Assembly: GCF_007993935.1 (NCBI RefSeq)
Contig: NZ_VITY01000017.1
Span: 124,001 to 188,000 of the forward strand
Source of the DNA: Bradyrhizobium macuxiense
GTDB taxonomy: Bacteria; Pseudomonadota; Alphaproteobacteria; Rhizobiales; Xanthobacteraceae
Direction of reading: 5' to 3'
DNA length: 64,000 nt
A model generated the notes under the pieces. That model saw only the letters and a program-made list of their open reading frames with translations. It was not told where the DNA came from and made no database searches. This document shows positions 8,779 through 16,883 of the stretch, piece by piece (the stretch's first letter is position 1; each line of letters starts with the position of its first letter). The translations under genes were made by a program, and so were the position numbers.

Positions 8779-10107
8779 TCAGGCCACGCGCTTGATCGAA
8801 TCGCCGAGGATCGAGACGATGTCGTCGATGTGCGACTTCTCGACGATCAAGGGCGGCGACAGCGCCAGCGAGTCGCCGCTCATGCGGAAGTAGAGGCCGC
8901 GGTTGAAGCAATCGACCATCACATCGTAGCCGCGCGCACCGACAGCGCCGTCACGCGGCGCGAGCTCGACCGCGCCCATCAGGCCCTGGTTGCGGATGTC
9001 GACGACGTTCGGCAGGCCCTTCAGCGAGTGCAGGCCATCGCGCCAGTAATCGGCGATCGAAGCGCCGCGGGTCAACAGGCCCTCGTCCTTGTAGATGTCG
9101 AGCGTGGCAAGACCCGCCGCGCAGGCCACCGGATGCGCCGAATAGGTGTAGCCGTGGAACAGCTCCATGGCGTTGTCAGGACCGACCATCAGCCCGTCAT
9201 GGACCTGGCGGCTGGCGAACACCGCGCCGCAAGGCACGGTGCCGTTGGTGATGCCCTTGGCGGTGGTCATCATGTCCGGCGTCACGCCGTAGAAGTTGGC
9301 GGCGAACGGGGTGCCGAGGCGGCCGAAGCCGGTGATGACCTCGTCGAAGATCAGGAGGATGCCGTGCTTGGTGCAGAGCTCGCGCAGCCGCTGCAGATAG
9401 CCCTTCGGCGCCGGCAGCACCGCGGTCGAGCCCGGCACCGGCTCGACGATCACGGCGGCGATGGTGTCGGCGCCATGCAGCGCGACCATCCGCTCGACGT
9501 CGTCGGCGAGCTCGGCGCCATGGTCCGGCTGGTCCTTGGCGAAGGCGTTGCGGGCGAGATCATGGGTATGACGGATGTGGTCGACACCCGGCAGGTGGGT
9601 CGCGAACTGGCGGCGGTTGGCGACCATGCCGCCGACCGACATGCCGCCGAAGCCGACGCCGTGATAGCCGCGCTCGCGGCCGATCAGGCGGGTGCGGGTC
9701 GGCTGGCCGGCGGCGCGGTGATAGGCCAGCGCGATCTTCAGCGCGGTATCGACCGACTCAGAGCCCGAATTGGTGAAGAAGATCCGGTCCAGCCCCTTCG
9801 GGGCGATCTCGGCGAGACGCTCGGCGAAATCGAACGCCAGCGGATGGCCCATGTTGAAGGACGGCGCGAAGTCCAGCGTCGAGAGCTGGCGCTCGACGGC
9901 GGCTGCGATCTGCGGGCGGCCGTGGCCGGCGTTGACGCACCACAGACCGGCGGAGCCGTCGATCACCTGCCGGCCGTCGACCGAGGTGTAGTACATGCCC
10001 TTGGCGGAGGAGAACAGCCGCGGCGCTTTCTTGAACTGCCGGTTGGCCGTGAAGGGCATCCAGAACGAATCGGTCTTGATGGTGTTCGGAATCTGATGAA
10101 CGGTCAC
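8779..10107 (-). CDS. Class III PLP aminotransferase, beta-alanine--pyruvate transaminase type
   Basis: This enzyme moves an amino group from an omega-amino acid or amine, probably beta-alanine, to pyruvate. The 442-residue protein has the class III hallmarks: NSGSESVDTALKIALAYHRA (phosphate-binding loop region), GYHGVGFGGMSVGG, LIFDEVITGFGRLG with the PLP-contacting Asp, and the Schiff-base lysine in TTAKGITNG. The start is a GTG at 10107 with GGAG 9 bases upstream; an out-of-frame ATG at 10120 was rejected. It is divergent from an XRE-cupin regulator, with inverted 9-mers in the gap. Malonate-semialdehyde from beta-alanine would connect loosely with malonate use elsewhere in the window, but nothing links them directly. 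Confidence 0.9.
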   Translation of the reverse strand: MTVHQIPNTIKTDSFWMPFTANRQFKKAPRLFSSAKGMYYTSVDGRQVIDGSAGLWCVNAGHGRPQIAAAVERQLSTLDFAPSFNMGHPLAFDFAERLAEIAPKGLDRIFFTNSGSESVDTALKIALAYHRAAGQPTRTRLIGRERGYHGVGFGGMSVGGMVANRRQFATHLPGVDHIRHTHDLARNAFAKDQPDHGAELADDVERMVALHGADTIAAVIVEPVPGSTAVLPAPKGYLQRLRELCTKHGILLIFDEVITGFGRLGTPFAANFYGVTPDMMTTAKGITNGTVPCGAVFASRQVHDGLMVGPDNAMELFHGYTYSAHPVACAAGLATLDIYKDEGLLTRGASIADYWRDGLHSLKGLPNVVDIRNQGLMGAVELAPRDGAVGARGYDVMVDCFNRGLYFRMSGDSLALSPPLIVEKSHIDDIVSILGDSIKRVA

Positions 10108-10155
10108 GGCGGCGCTCCATTGTTGGTTAGCCTAGTCGGACCATTCTTCACGGCA

Positions 10156-10203
10156 CTCAACAAGTCCTTTTCTGTCGCACCGCAAGCCATTGATCTTGTT
10201 GAG
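10156..10203. promoter_or_regulatory. Inverted 9-base repeat in the divergent aminotransferase/XRE-cupin gap
   Basis: CTCAACAAG at 10156-10164 and CTTGTTGAG at 10195-10203 are exact reverse complements, 39 bases apart start to start (nearly four helical turns). They lie between the two divergent start codons. A dimeric XRE-cupin regulator could bind both. This is an inference from symmetry and position. Confidence 0.5.
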
Positions 10204-10255
10204 GCGGTCTGCGAAGATTTGTTCGATCCGCAACACCTGCAACAGGGATCCAGTC

Positions 10256-10804
10256 ATGAGCGTCGACATCGGCGGTCGGCTTCGATTCATCCGCGCGCGG
10301 CACAAGCTGTCGCAGCGCGAGCTCGCCAAGCGCTCCGGCGTGACCAATTCGACGATCTCGCTGATCGAATCCAACCAGATGAACCCGTCGGTCGGCGCGC
10401 TGAAGCGCATCCTCGACGGCATCCCGATGGGACTTGCGGAATTCTTCGCGATCGAGCCGGAGCGGCCGCGCAAGGCGTTCTACCGCGCCGACGAGCTGAC
10501 CGAGATCGGCAAGAAGCCGATTTCCTACCTGCAGATCGGCGACAGCCTGTTCGGACGTGCGTTGCAGATCCTGAAAGAGCGCTACGAGCCCGGCAGCGAC
10601 ACCGGCCGGGTGCCGCTGGTGCATGAGGGCGAGGAAGGCGGCATCGTGGTCTCGGGCCGGCTCGAGGTCACGGTCGACGACGAGCGGCGGGTGCTCAACG
10701 CCGGCGACGCCTATTACTTCGAAAGCCGTCGGCCGCACCGCTTCCGCTGCATCGGTGCCAAGCCGTGCGAGGTGATTTCGGCCTGCACGCCGCCGACTTT
10801 TTGA
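10256..10804 (+). CDS. XRE family regulator with C-terminal cupin domain (PuuR-like)
   Basis: This 182-residue protein joins an N-terminal helix-turn-helix (RARHKLSQRELAKRSGVTNS then TISLIESNQMNPSVGAL, about residues 11-50) to a C-terminal cupin (HEGEEGGIVVSGRLEVTVDD, then LNAGDAYYFESRRPHRF). Regulators of this build, such as PuuR, sense amine or amino acid breakdown products. The start MSVDIGGRLRF at 10256 was preferred because the upstream in-frame extension overlaps the inverted repeat and has no similarity to the family. It is divergent from the omega-aminotransferase, its most likely target. Confidence 0.92.
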   Translation: MSVDIGGRLRFIRARHKLSQRELAKRSGVTNSTISLIESNQMNPSVGALKRILDGIPMGLAEFFAIEPERPRKAFYRADELTEIGKKPISYLQIGDSLFGRALQILKERYEPGSDTGRVPLVHEGEEGGIVVSGRLEVTVDDERRVLNAGDAYYFESRRPHRFRCIGAKPCEVISACTPPTF

Positions 10805-10871
10805 ACCCGGCGCAGCTCGCGGACGACCCAAGCCGCAGAGGCCATTTATCGCGGCCTCGCGGGTGACATCC

Positions 10872-12398
10872 ATGCCTTGCTCCCCTCGGCTTGCGGCCGC
10901 CGTCGTGGCCATCTCAGTCCTTGCGTCCGCCCCGTCCCTTGCGATGGACGATTTCCTGCGCGCATCGAGCAGCGCGCCGACCGCGATCAGCCTGTGCGGC
11001 GACGGCGGCGACGCCCGGATCAAGACCGCCGACTGCAAGAAGGCCGGCCACGACAAACTAGTCGCGCAGATCGACAAGGCGTTCGACGCGGCGCTCGCCA
11101 AGATGCCGGCAAACGTCAGGCCGCTGTTGAAGCGCGACCAGGCCTGGTTCAACGAAATGATCATCGACGCCGCCGAAGTGCTGGCCGATTCCGGCGAGGA
11201 CGAACTGAAGCAGAGTTTCACTGAAGCGTTGCGCCGCCGCGCGGCCGCGCTCGAGGGGATCGCATCCGGCCGGCCCGGCCTTGCCGGCAAATGGGTCAAT
11301 GCCTTCGGCAGCACCACGCTGACGCCGGCCGATGGCGGCGCCTATCGCCTCGCCGCCGATCTGCGCGGCGACTATGGCGGCGACCGCAGGCGGACCTGCA
11401 AGCTGACCGCCGAGTTGAAGCCATCGGGGACGGCATGGCTCGCCGGCACCGTGGTGATCGAAGCGGATGCACCGGCCGACAAGCCGAAGACGGACGCAAC
11501 CGCCGCGCCCGCCAAGCCGCCGTCAATCAAACTCCGCCGCCAGGGCGAGACCTTGCGGATCGTCGGGACCATCGATGACGAGGAGTTTGACGCCCTCAAC
11601 GACTGCTCGTCGATGTGGCAGGTCACCGGCAGCTATTTTGCCGCAGGCAAGGATGCGGCATCCGACAAAGCGGACACCGCCTTCGTCGCGCCGACCTTCG
11701 ACTGCACGAAACCTGAGACCGCGACCGACGAGGAAATCTGCGCCGATCCCGATCTCGCCGACAACGACCAGCGGCTGAACCGCGCCTGGAAGGCATTGCA
11801 GCCGCGGCTCGACGAGGCGACGCGGCGCGCGCTGATCGACGACCAGCGCAACTGGGTGAAGAGCCAGACCGAGCAATTCCCGGAATTCCTGCATCCGGCC
11901 TGGAACAAGCAGAGCTCGCAGGTCCACTTCACCGTCGATGCACGCGATCACGTCGACGGCTTGCAGCGCGAACGCCTGGCGCTGCTCGAAGGCTTTGACG
12001 ACAAGCGCAGCGGACTTGCCGGCGTCTGGCTCGCCTACAACGCCATCATCAAGGTCACCGCCGACGGCAACGGCGCCGTGACGGCCAAGGGATGGAAATG
12101 GGACCAGGGCGACTGGAAGGCCGGCTGCGACTACGAGATGACGGGCAAGATGGCCGGCGGCGCGTTCCGCTCCGACGAGCGGCGCAAGAATCCCGATACG
12201 CTCGAGCGCGACCATGCGATGCTGATCGTCAACCGGCTCGACGATGTCTTTGCCAAGAAGCGCACCGGGAAGGACGGCGCTGAAGACAGCGCCGACGAGG
12301 CCAAATGCAGGCGCCGGCTCGACAACTCCTCGACCGCACGGCTGTTTCCCGCCCGTCCCTCGCCCGATATCGACAATTTCAAGGGCTCGATCAGATAA
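10872..12398 (+). CDS. Secreted protein with LprI/DUF1311-like domains
   Basis: The protein of about 508 residues starts with a signal peptide (MPCSPRLAAAVVAISVLASA, then PSLAMDD). It holds two regions that look like LprI/DUF1311 lysozyme-inhibitor repeats. The clearer one, near residues 275-340, has paired cysteines (FDCTKPETATDEEICADPDL) followed by LNRAWKALQPRLDEATRRAL and DQRNWVKSQ. The part between and the C-terminal part are not recognised. A GTG at 10863 in the same frame is a less likely start. Location is probably periplasmic. The gene is alone on its strand here. Confidence 0.8.
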   Translation: MPCSPRLAAAVVAISVLASAPSLAMDDFLRASSSAPTAISLCGDGGDARIKTADCKKAGHDKLVAQIDKAFDAALAKMPANVRPLLKRDQAWFNEMIIDAAEVLADSGEDELKQSFTEALRRRAAALEGIASGRPGLAGKWVNAFGSTTLTPADGGAYRLAADLRGDYGGDRRRTCKLTAELKPSGTAWLAGTVVIEADAPADKPKTDATAAPAKPPSIKLRRQGETLRIVGTIDDEEFDALNDCSSMWQVTGSYFAAGKDAASDKADTAFVAPTFDCTKPETATDEEICADPDLADNDQRLNRAWKALQPRLDEATRRALIDDQRNWVKSQTEQFPEFLHPAWNKQSSQVHFTVDARDHVDGLQRERLALLEGFDDKRSGLAGVWLAYNAIIKVTADGNGAVTAKGWKWDQGDWKAGCDYEMTGKMAGGAFRSDERRKNPDTLERDHAMLIVNRLDDVFAKKRTGKDGAEDSADEAKCRRRLDNSSTARLFPARPSPDIDNFKGSIR

Positions 12399-12424
12399 CC
12401 GCGCCAGCGCCGGTCATCACATCA

Positions 12425-12526
12425 TCACAGGTCGCGCGTCTGCCGATCGCCCCAGGCGATCACGGCGGCAACGGTGGCAAACATCGCGACGGTGGCAATC
12501 AAGACAAGGATGGTGTCGAGAGACAT
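12425..12526 (-). CDS. 33-residue membrane peptide with its own FNR/FixK box
   Basis: The peptide reads MSLDTILVLIATVAMF, continues ATVAAVIAWGDRQTRDL and then stops. It is one hydrophobic helix of about 24 residues with a short charged tail, like small subunits or regulators of respiratory complexes. The start has a strong ribosome-binding site, AGGAGA, 6 bases upstream. An FNR/FixK-type box lies 56-69 bases upstream at 12582-12595, a normal activator distance. It lies downstream of the FNR-type regulator gene on the same strand. Function is unknown. I call it a gene because frame, ribosome-binding site and upstream box agree. Confidence 0.75.
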   Translation of the reverse strand: MSLDTILVLIATVAMFATVAAVIAWGDRQTRDL

Positions 12527-12581
12527 CGGTCTTCTCCTGCGTGCTGCGGAGAAAACCTAGTGTGCGGCAACGCACATTGCC

Positions 12582-12595
12582 TTGTGCTGGATCAA
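12582..12595. promoter_or_regulatory. FNR/FixK-type box upstream of the small membrane peptide
   Basis: TTGTGCTGGATCAA fits TTGAT-N4-ATCAA with two mismatches, both in the left half. The four-base core CTGG is the same as in the box at 13413. It is placed to activate the 33-residue peptide gene on the minus strand. Confidence 0.6.
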
Positions 12596-12613
12596 ATCCA
12601 GAGGTCGGGACGA

Positions 12614-13366
12614 TCAGCTCGCGCCTGCGAGCTTGAGCCGCTCCAGATCGAGCAGCCGCACGCCGTCGGGCACGATCAACACCACCTTCTCGCGCGCAAG
12701 CCGCGTCAGGGTGCGGCTCACCGTCTCGATGGTGAGACCGAGGTAGTCGGCGATATCCTGCCGGCTCATCGGCAACGGCACGGTGACGGAGACCGTTCCA
12801 ATGCGGGCATATCGCGCCTGCATGTTGAGGAGGAATGCGGCGATCTTCTCCTCGGCGGTGCGCCGGCCGAGCAGCAGCATCTGCTCCTGTGCAAGGCTCA
12901 ATTCATGCCCGGCGAATTCGTGCAACCGGCGCAACAGATGCGGCTTGTCGTCGACATAGGCGAGGAACGCCGGTCGCGCAAAACGACACACCGCGACCGC
13001 GGTGACGGCTTCGGCGGTCACGCCGTAGCGGTCCTGCAACGCGAGCCCGAGGAAATCGCCCGGCAGCGCAAAACCGACGATCTGCCGGCGGCCATCGGGC
13101 AACGACTTGTACAAGCGCACCACGCCGTCGGTAACGTTGAAGACGCTGCCCGCCAGCGTGCTCTGCTCGAACAACGTCGTCCTCGCCGGGACCTCCCGGG
13201 CCTGGCTGATCCGGTCGAGCTCTTCGAGCTCGGGCACCTCCAGCGCGGCGCAGACGCTGAACAGCCTGACCTTGCAGTCCTCGCAGCCATTCGTGGCCAG
13301 GCCATGCCTGCAGTCGCGCGTCGCCGCGCCGGCACATGAATCCTGCAGGGGGTCGGCAATCCTCAT
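12614..13366 (-). CDS. Oxygen-responsive Crp/Fnr family regulator, FnrN/FixK1-like
   Basis: This 250-residue transcription factor has an N-terminal cysteine cluster (C28-x2-C31-x7-C39, with more Cys at 11 and 19), a cyclic-nucleotide-binding-like beta roll with an internal C127, and a C-terminal helix-turn-helix SRQDIADYLGLTIETVSRTL. The spacing of N-terminal cysteines plus one internal Cys is that of FnrN-type proteins that hold an oxygen-labile [4Fe-4S] cluster; FixK2-type proteins lack it. The E-x2-SR pattern in ETVSR is the FNR recognition signature for TTGAT half-sites. Two matching boxes lie 47-86 bases upstream, pointing to autoregulation. Confidence 0.93.
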   Translation of the reverse strand: MRIADPLQDSCAGAATRDCRHGLATNGCEDCKVRLFSVCAALEVPELEELDRISQAREVPARTTLFEQSTLAGSVFNVTDGVVRLYKSLPDGRRQIVGFALPGDFLGLALQDRYGVTAEAVTAVAVCRFARPAFLAYVDDKPHLLRRLHEFAGHELSLAQEQMLLLGRRTAEEKIAAFLLNMQARYARIGTVSVTVPLPMSRQDIADYLGLTIETVSRTLTRLAREKVVLIVPDGVRLLDLERLKLAGAS

Positions 13367-13412
13367 GGCTCGGGGTCCGCATGGTTCGATATCGACCTTT
13401 ATCGGCCGCTAT

Positions 13413-13452
13413 TTGAGCTGGATCAACCATCGGGGTCATTGATGCAAATCAA
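13413..13452. promoter_or_regulatory. Two FNR/FixK boxes in a divergent promoter
   Basis: TTGAGCTGGATCAA (13413-13426) and TTGATGCAAATCAA (13439-13452) are 26 bases apart centre to centre. The second is a perfect consensus and sits inside a longer palindrome from 13433 (GGTCATTGAT, GCAA, ATCAATGACC; extending to GGGG/CCCC). They lie between the FNR-type gene (minus strand) and the unknown gene at 13505 (plus strand). Confidence 0.85.
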
Positions 13453-13504
13453 TGACCCCGCCGCCATCCCCCGGCAATTTCACGGAGATCGGGGATTTCG
13501 GACG

Positions 13505-13930
13505 ATGAACAAGCAATTTCAGGCACTTCCGATCGACGATCGGCACGCGAATTCAGCCTATCCGCTCGTGTTCATGCATGATGCCAGTATTACCACGGGC
13601 CAATGGCTGCAATTCGTGCGCCGGCACAGCCGGGGCAGCTCCAGGCTGATTGCGATCCGCGACCGCCGCGGCGTGGTTCATGCCCTGTTCAGTTACCGGA
13701 TCGACAGCGACCTGCGCGTCCGCAAGCGGCTCAGCATCGGCGACCTGATCGTGGCACACCTCGCCGGATCGCAGATCGACGACGCCGTGGCGAACGTCGT
13801 CGCAGACGTGGCGCAGCAATTCGGCTGCCAGATCGTCACCATCGAACGCCCCTTCGTCACGCGCCGCGCGCGAGACGCCGGATGCCCGACCGCGGACGCG
13901 CTGCGGCGCGGCAGCTGGCGGATCAACTGA
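13505..13930 (+). CDS. Unknown protein, probable FNR/FixK target
   Basis: This 141-residue soluble protein starts MNKQFQALPIDDRHANSAYP. I do not recognise the family. The central part (SRLIAIRDRRGVVHALFSYR, then LRVRKRLSIGDLIVAHLAGS) has an alternating strand-helix look reminiscent of acetyltransferase-like folds, but no acetyl-CoA motif is clear. In-frame starts further upstream overlap the perfect FNR box, so the ATG at 13505 is preferred. Its start is 52 bases from the nearer box. Divergence from the FNR-type gene suggests expression at low oxygen. Confidence 0.75.
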   Translation: MNKQFQALPIDDRHANSAYPLVFMHDASITTGQWLQFVRRHSRGSSRLIAIRDRRGVVHALFSYRIDSDLRVRKRLSIGDLIVAHLAGSQIDDAVANVVADVAQQFGCQIVTIERPFVTRRARDAGCPTADALRRGSWRIN

Positions 13931-14091
13931 CACCTCGCTCCGCGTTGGGCCGGATCATGCGGCGCGGTCATGGCGCGGGCGGCCAGGCTTCGTGCAAGGA
14001 GGTTCGGCGCCAAGGCACCGCATTTGTGCTTGCAGCGGAAACCGGCCCGGGGTGTCATCCGTAGCAGCTGGTATCCGAGTTGGAGTCCCGC

Positions 14092-14496
14092 ATGCGCGCG
14101 ATCGTCCTCATTGCCGCCATTCTGTTCGCCCTCGCCTCACCTGCGACGGCCGACGACGCCGGCGCCGCGCAGGATGTGATCCGCGCCCAGGAGCAGGCGT
14201 TCGGCCGCGACGACGCCGCGGCGGCCTATTCCTATGCCGCGCCCGCGATCCGGCGGATCTTTCCGCAGGCCGAGATCTTCATGTCGATGGTGCAGAGCCA
14301 ATACGCGCCGGTCTATCGCCATAGGAGCTTCGAGTTCGGCGCGGCGCAGAGCGACGGCGACCGGATTGCGCAGCGCGTTCACATCGTCGATGCCAATGGC
14401 GAGGCGTGGGAGGCGCTCTACACGCTGGAGCGGCAGGCCGACGGCAGTTTGAAGATTACCGGCTGCTCATTGCTGAAGGCCGGCCAGTCGGTGTGA
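14092..14496 (+). CDS. Exported DUF4864 domain protein
   Basis: This 134-residue protein has a signal peptide (MRAIVLIAAILFALASPATA) and a DUF4864-type body: VIRAQEQAFGRDDAAAAYSY, then IRRIFPQAEIFMSMVQSQYA and LYTLERQADGSLKITGCSLL. The fold is expected to be of the SnoaL/NTF2-like kind, but its function is unknown. A GGAG lies 10 bases before the ATG; a TTG at 14080 is less likely. It faces the MFS transporter gene tail to tail with 15 bases between. Confidence 0.85.
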   Translation: MRAIVLIAAILFALASPATADDAGAAQDVIRAQEQAFGRDDAAAAYSYAAPAIRRIFPQAEIFMSMVQSQYAPVYRHRSFEFGAAQSDGDRIAQRVHIVDANGEAWEALYTLERQADGSLKITGCSLLKAGQSV

Positions 14497-14511
14497 GTTG
14501 CTGCTGTAAGG

Positions 14512-15810
14512 CTACACTATCGCCAGCCGCTGCCGTGACCGCAGCAGGAGCAGCAGGATGATGCTGACATTGAGCAGGTTCCAGGCCAGGCCATTGGCGA
14601 AGGCGGCCGCGTAGGAACCGGTGGCGTCGAAGATCACGCCCGAGATCCAGCCGCCAAAGGACATGCCGAACACCGAGGCGAAGATCACGATGCCGATCCG
14701 GGTCGCAGCCTCGGAGGCCGGCATCGCCTCGCGCACGATGATGGCGTAGCTCGGCACGATGCCGCCCTGGAACAGGCCGAACATCGCCGAGATGACGTAG
14801 AGCGAGGTCAGGCTGTCGAAGAACAGATAGAACAGCAGCGCCGAGCCCTGCGCGATCGAGCCGATCAGCAGCGTGCGGATGCCGCCGATCCTGTCGGCAA
14901 GGAAGCCGGAGCCGATCCGGCTGATGATGCCGAAGCCGAGCATCAGCGACAGCATCTCGGCGCCGCGCGCCACGCCGTAGCCGAGATCGCCGCAATAGGC
15001 GACGATGTGAACCTGCGGCATCGACATCGCCACGCAGCAGGAGATCGACGCGAGCGACAGGATCACGGTCAGCGCGTTGGTGGAGAGCTTGAGGTCGACC
15101 CGCGGCGGTGCCGCGTTGACATGGCTGCGCCGGGTCGCCGCCCCCATCAACAGCCGCAGCACCACCAGCGCCAGCGCCATCGCGATCGCGGTGAAAATGC
15201 CGATCGCAATGTGGGTGGTGCGCCAGCCGACGCTCTGCATGCCGAAATTGACCAGCGGCGGCCACACCGTGCCGCCGACATAATTGCCGCTGGCGGCGAT
15301 CGCGACCGCAAGCCCGCGGTAGCGCTCGAACCAGTGCGAGGCCTCCGCCATCAAGGGGCCGAAGGTCGCGGCCGACGACAGGCCGATCGCGAAATGGAGC
15401 AGGATGAAGGCCAGGATCGACGGCGCGTAGCCGGCCCCGATATAGCCGAGACCGAGAATGCCGATCCCGGCGCCGATTGCCGCGACGATGCCGTAGCGGT
15501 CGCTGATCTTGCCGGTCACGACCTGGCCGAGGCCGAAGCCGAGCATCACCATCGTGAAGGCGAGCGAGGCCGTTCCACGGGTCGCGCCGAAGTCGGTCTG
15601 CACCATCGGCAGCGCCACCACGACCGACCACATCCCGACGCTGCCGAGCGAGCCGATCACCACGGCCACGACAAGGCGCAGCCATGCCCGGCTCGAGTCG
15701 GGAATGAACGTTACGGCTTCAGGGGAATATTCAGAAGAAATTACCACGGCAGGCGAAACTTCGTCGGCAATTGCCTCCGGGTCAAGCCACATTGCCGAGA
15801 GATTAGGCAT
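14512..15810 (-). CDS. MFS transporter, OFA/MCT-like
   Basis: This inner-membrane carrier of about 432 residues has twelve predicted helices. The family motif between helices 2 and 3 reads GQVVTGKISDRYG, and its counterpart in the second half reads RIGSGFLADRIGG. The overall pattern resembles the oxalate-formate/monocarboxylate group, so an organic acid substrate is likely but unproven. Three starts are possible: GTG 15840, ATG 15810 and ATG 15792. None has a strong ribosome-binding site, and the first helix begins only after about 45 residues in any case. Neighbours give no pathway. Confidence 0.85.
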   Translation of the reverse strand: MPNLSAMWLDPEAIADEVSPAVVISSEYSPEAVTFIPDSSRAWLRLVVAVVIGSLGSVGMWSVVVALPMVQTDFGATRGTASLAFTMVMLGFGLGQVVTGKISDRYGIVAAIGAGIGILGLGYIGAGYAPSILAFILLHFAIGLSSAATFGPLMAEASHWFERYRGLAVAIAASGNYVGGTVWPPLVNFGMQSVGWRTTHIAIGIFTAIAMALALVVLRLLMGAATRRSHVNAAPPRVDLKLSTNALTVILSLASISCCVAMSMPQVHIVAYCGDLGYGVARGAEMLSLMLGFGIISRIGSGFLADRIGGIRTLLIGSIAQGSALLFYLFFDSLTSLYVISAMFGLFQGGIVPSYAIIVREAMPASEAATRIGIVIFASVFGMSFGGWISGVIFDATGSYAAAFANGLAWNLLNVSIILLLLLRSRQRLAIV

Positions 15811-15855
15811 GCAGCAGCAAGGGGACGCGCCGAACTTCACCGGCGCGTGAGCGGC

Positions 15856-16299
15856 TCATTTGCCGTAGTTCGGATCCTGCGCCTGGAACGGGCCGCACTT
15901 CGCATCGAGCCCGAACCGGTGATCGAAATCGACGGTGCCGCCGCCGACCGGGATGCGGGTCGGCGGCAGGCCGCGCGTGTACTGATCCACCGTCACGAAC
16001 TTCTTGTCCGCGCTCATCGTCACATGCACCGGCTCGAGGCCCTTGCCCTTGTTGAGCTCGGTCAGATCGAGCGTGTAATAGCCCTCCGCCGTCGTGCCCG
16101 CGGCCATGCCGCCATGCGGCGCGAACACGACGGATTGCGGCAAATAGACCTCCATCAGGACGCCGTTGCCATTGCAGGCGATCATGCGGATCAGCCAGGT
16201 CCGATCGTCGGGCAGCGTCGCGGCCGAGGCCGGCGCCGACAGCAGCGCGGTTGCCGCGGCGCATGCTGCCGTGACGGTTCGACCTGCGCGGTTCATCAT
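15856..16299 (-). CDS. Small exported protein of unknown function
   Basis: This 147-residue protein opens with a signal peptide (MMNRAGRTVTAACAAATALL) that ends near SAPASAA. The mature part has two cysteines (MIACNGNG and LDAKCGPF) that may form a disulfide, and a DPNYGK C-terminus. I do not recognise the family. A GGAGG lies 6 bases before the ATG at 16299, which fixes the start, although the frame is open further upstream. It lies 45 bases upstream of the MFS gene on the same strand. Confidence 0.8.
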   Translation of the reverse strand: MMNRAGRTVTAACAAATALLSAPASAATLPDDRTWLIRMIACNGNGVLMEVYLPQSVVFAPHGGMAAGTTAEGYYTLDLTELNKGKGLEPVHVTMSADKKFVTVDQYTRGLPPTRIPVGGGTVDFDHRFGLDAKCGPFQAQDPNYGK

Positions 16300-16569
16300 G
16301 GATGCCTCCGGCGGCTGAATTGCCTTGCTGGCGCTTTCGTCGACGACGAGGCCGCGAAAGTTCAATGGCGGTGTGGACCGCAATGCTCGCGGCCGGACCG
16401 ACCGGCCGGGAATATCGTCGGCCGAACCGTGATCCATGCTGACGAGGAAAAACTGATACAATGCGAGCCGGTTCACACTGGCGGCTCGCCATCCGGACCT
16501 ATCATCCCGCCGGATGGCGCGCAGTTCGCAGGTTATGAGGATCGAAGCGCACACTGTCGGAGGCTCATC

Positions 16570-16779
16570 ATGCATTCGTCGTCAGCAGAGTGGTTACCCG
16601 TTGCAACAGCGCCGTCGGACCGGGAGCTCGAGGTCTGTGTGCTCGACTATGACGGCATGGTCCATGCGCTGATGTTCCCGTGCCACCGGGACGGCACCGA
16701 GTGGGTCGACCATGCCGGCAGCAGGCACCTCGACATCCAGCCGACGCATTGGCGCAAATGGATGGAGTCAGCCAACTAG
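16570..16779 (+). CDS. Short 69-residue protein, DUF551-like pattern
   Basis: The protein begins MHSSSAEWLPVATAPSDREL and ends THWRKWMESAN. The layout, an early W-x-P, a central VCVLDYDGMVHAL strand pair and a final THW-x-x-W, resembles short DUF551-type proteins. These are of unknown role and often occur in rhizobia and phages. It is read on the plus strand between the exported protein at 16299 and the next small gene. The open frame extends far upstream but that part lies opposite other genes; the ATG at 16570 gives the sensible unit. Confidence 0.65.
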   Translation: MHSSSAEWLPVATAPSDRELEVCVLDYDGMVHALMFPCHRDGTEWVDHAGSRHLDIQPTHWRKWMESAN

Positions 16780-16883
16780 CGCCGCGCTGATCGGTCCGAT
16801 GCAGCCGACGCCGGCCTCGCACCGGCCCGGATATTGAGCTAGAATTGCCACGTGAGGTTCAAGGGTGGGCCAGGAGGCTCGTC

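Noticed and set aside
8830..10626. Plus-strand open frame of 598 codons
   Set aside because: It lies opposite the aminotransferase gene and then runs through the divergent promoter and the XRE-cupin gene in another frame.
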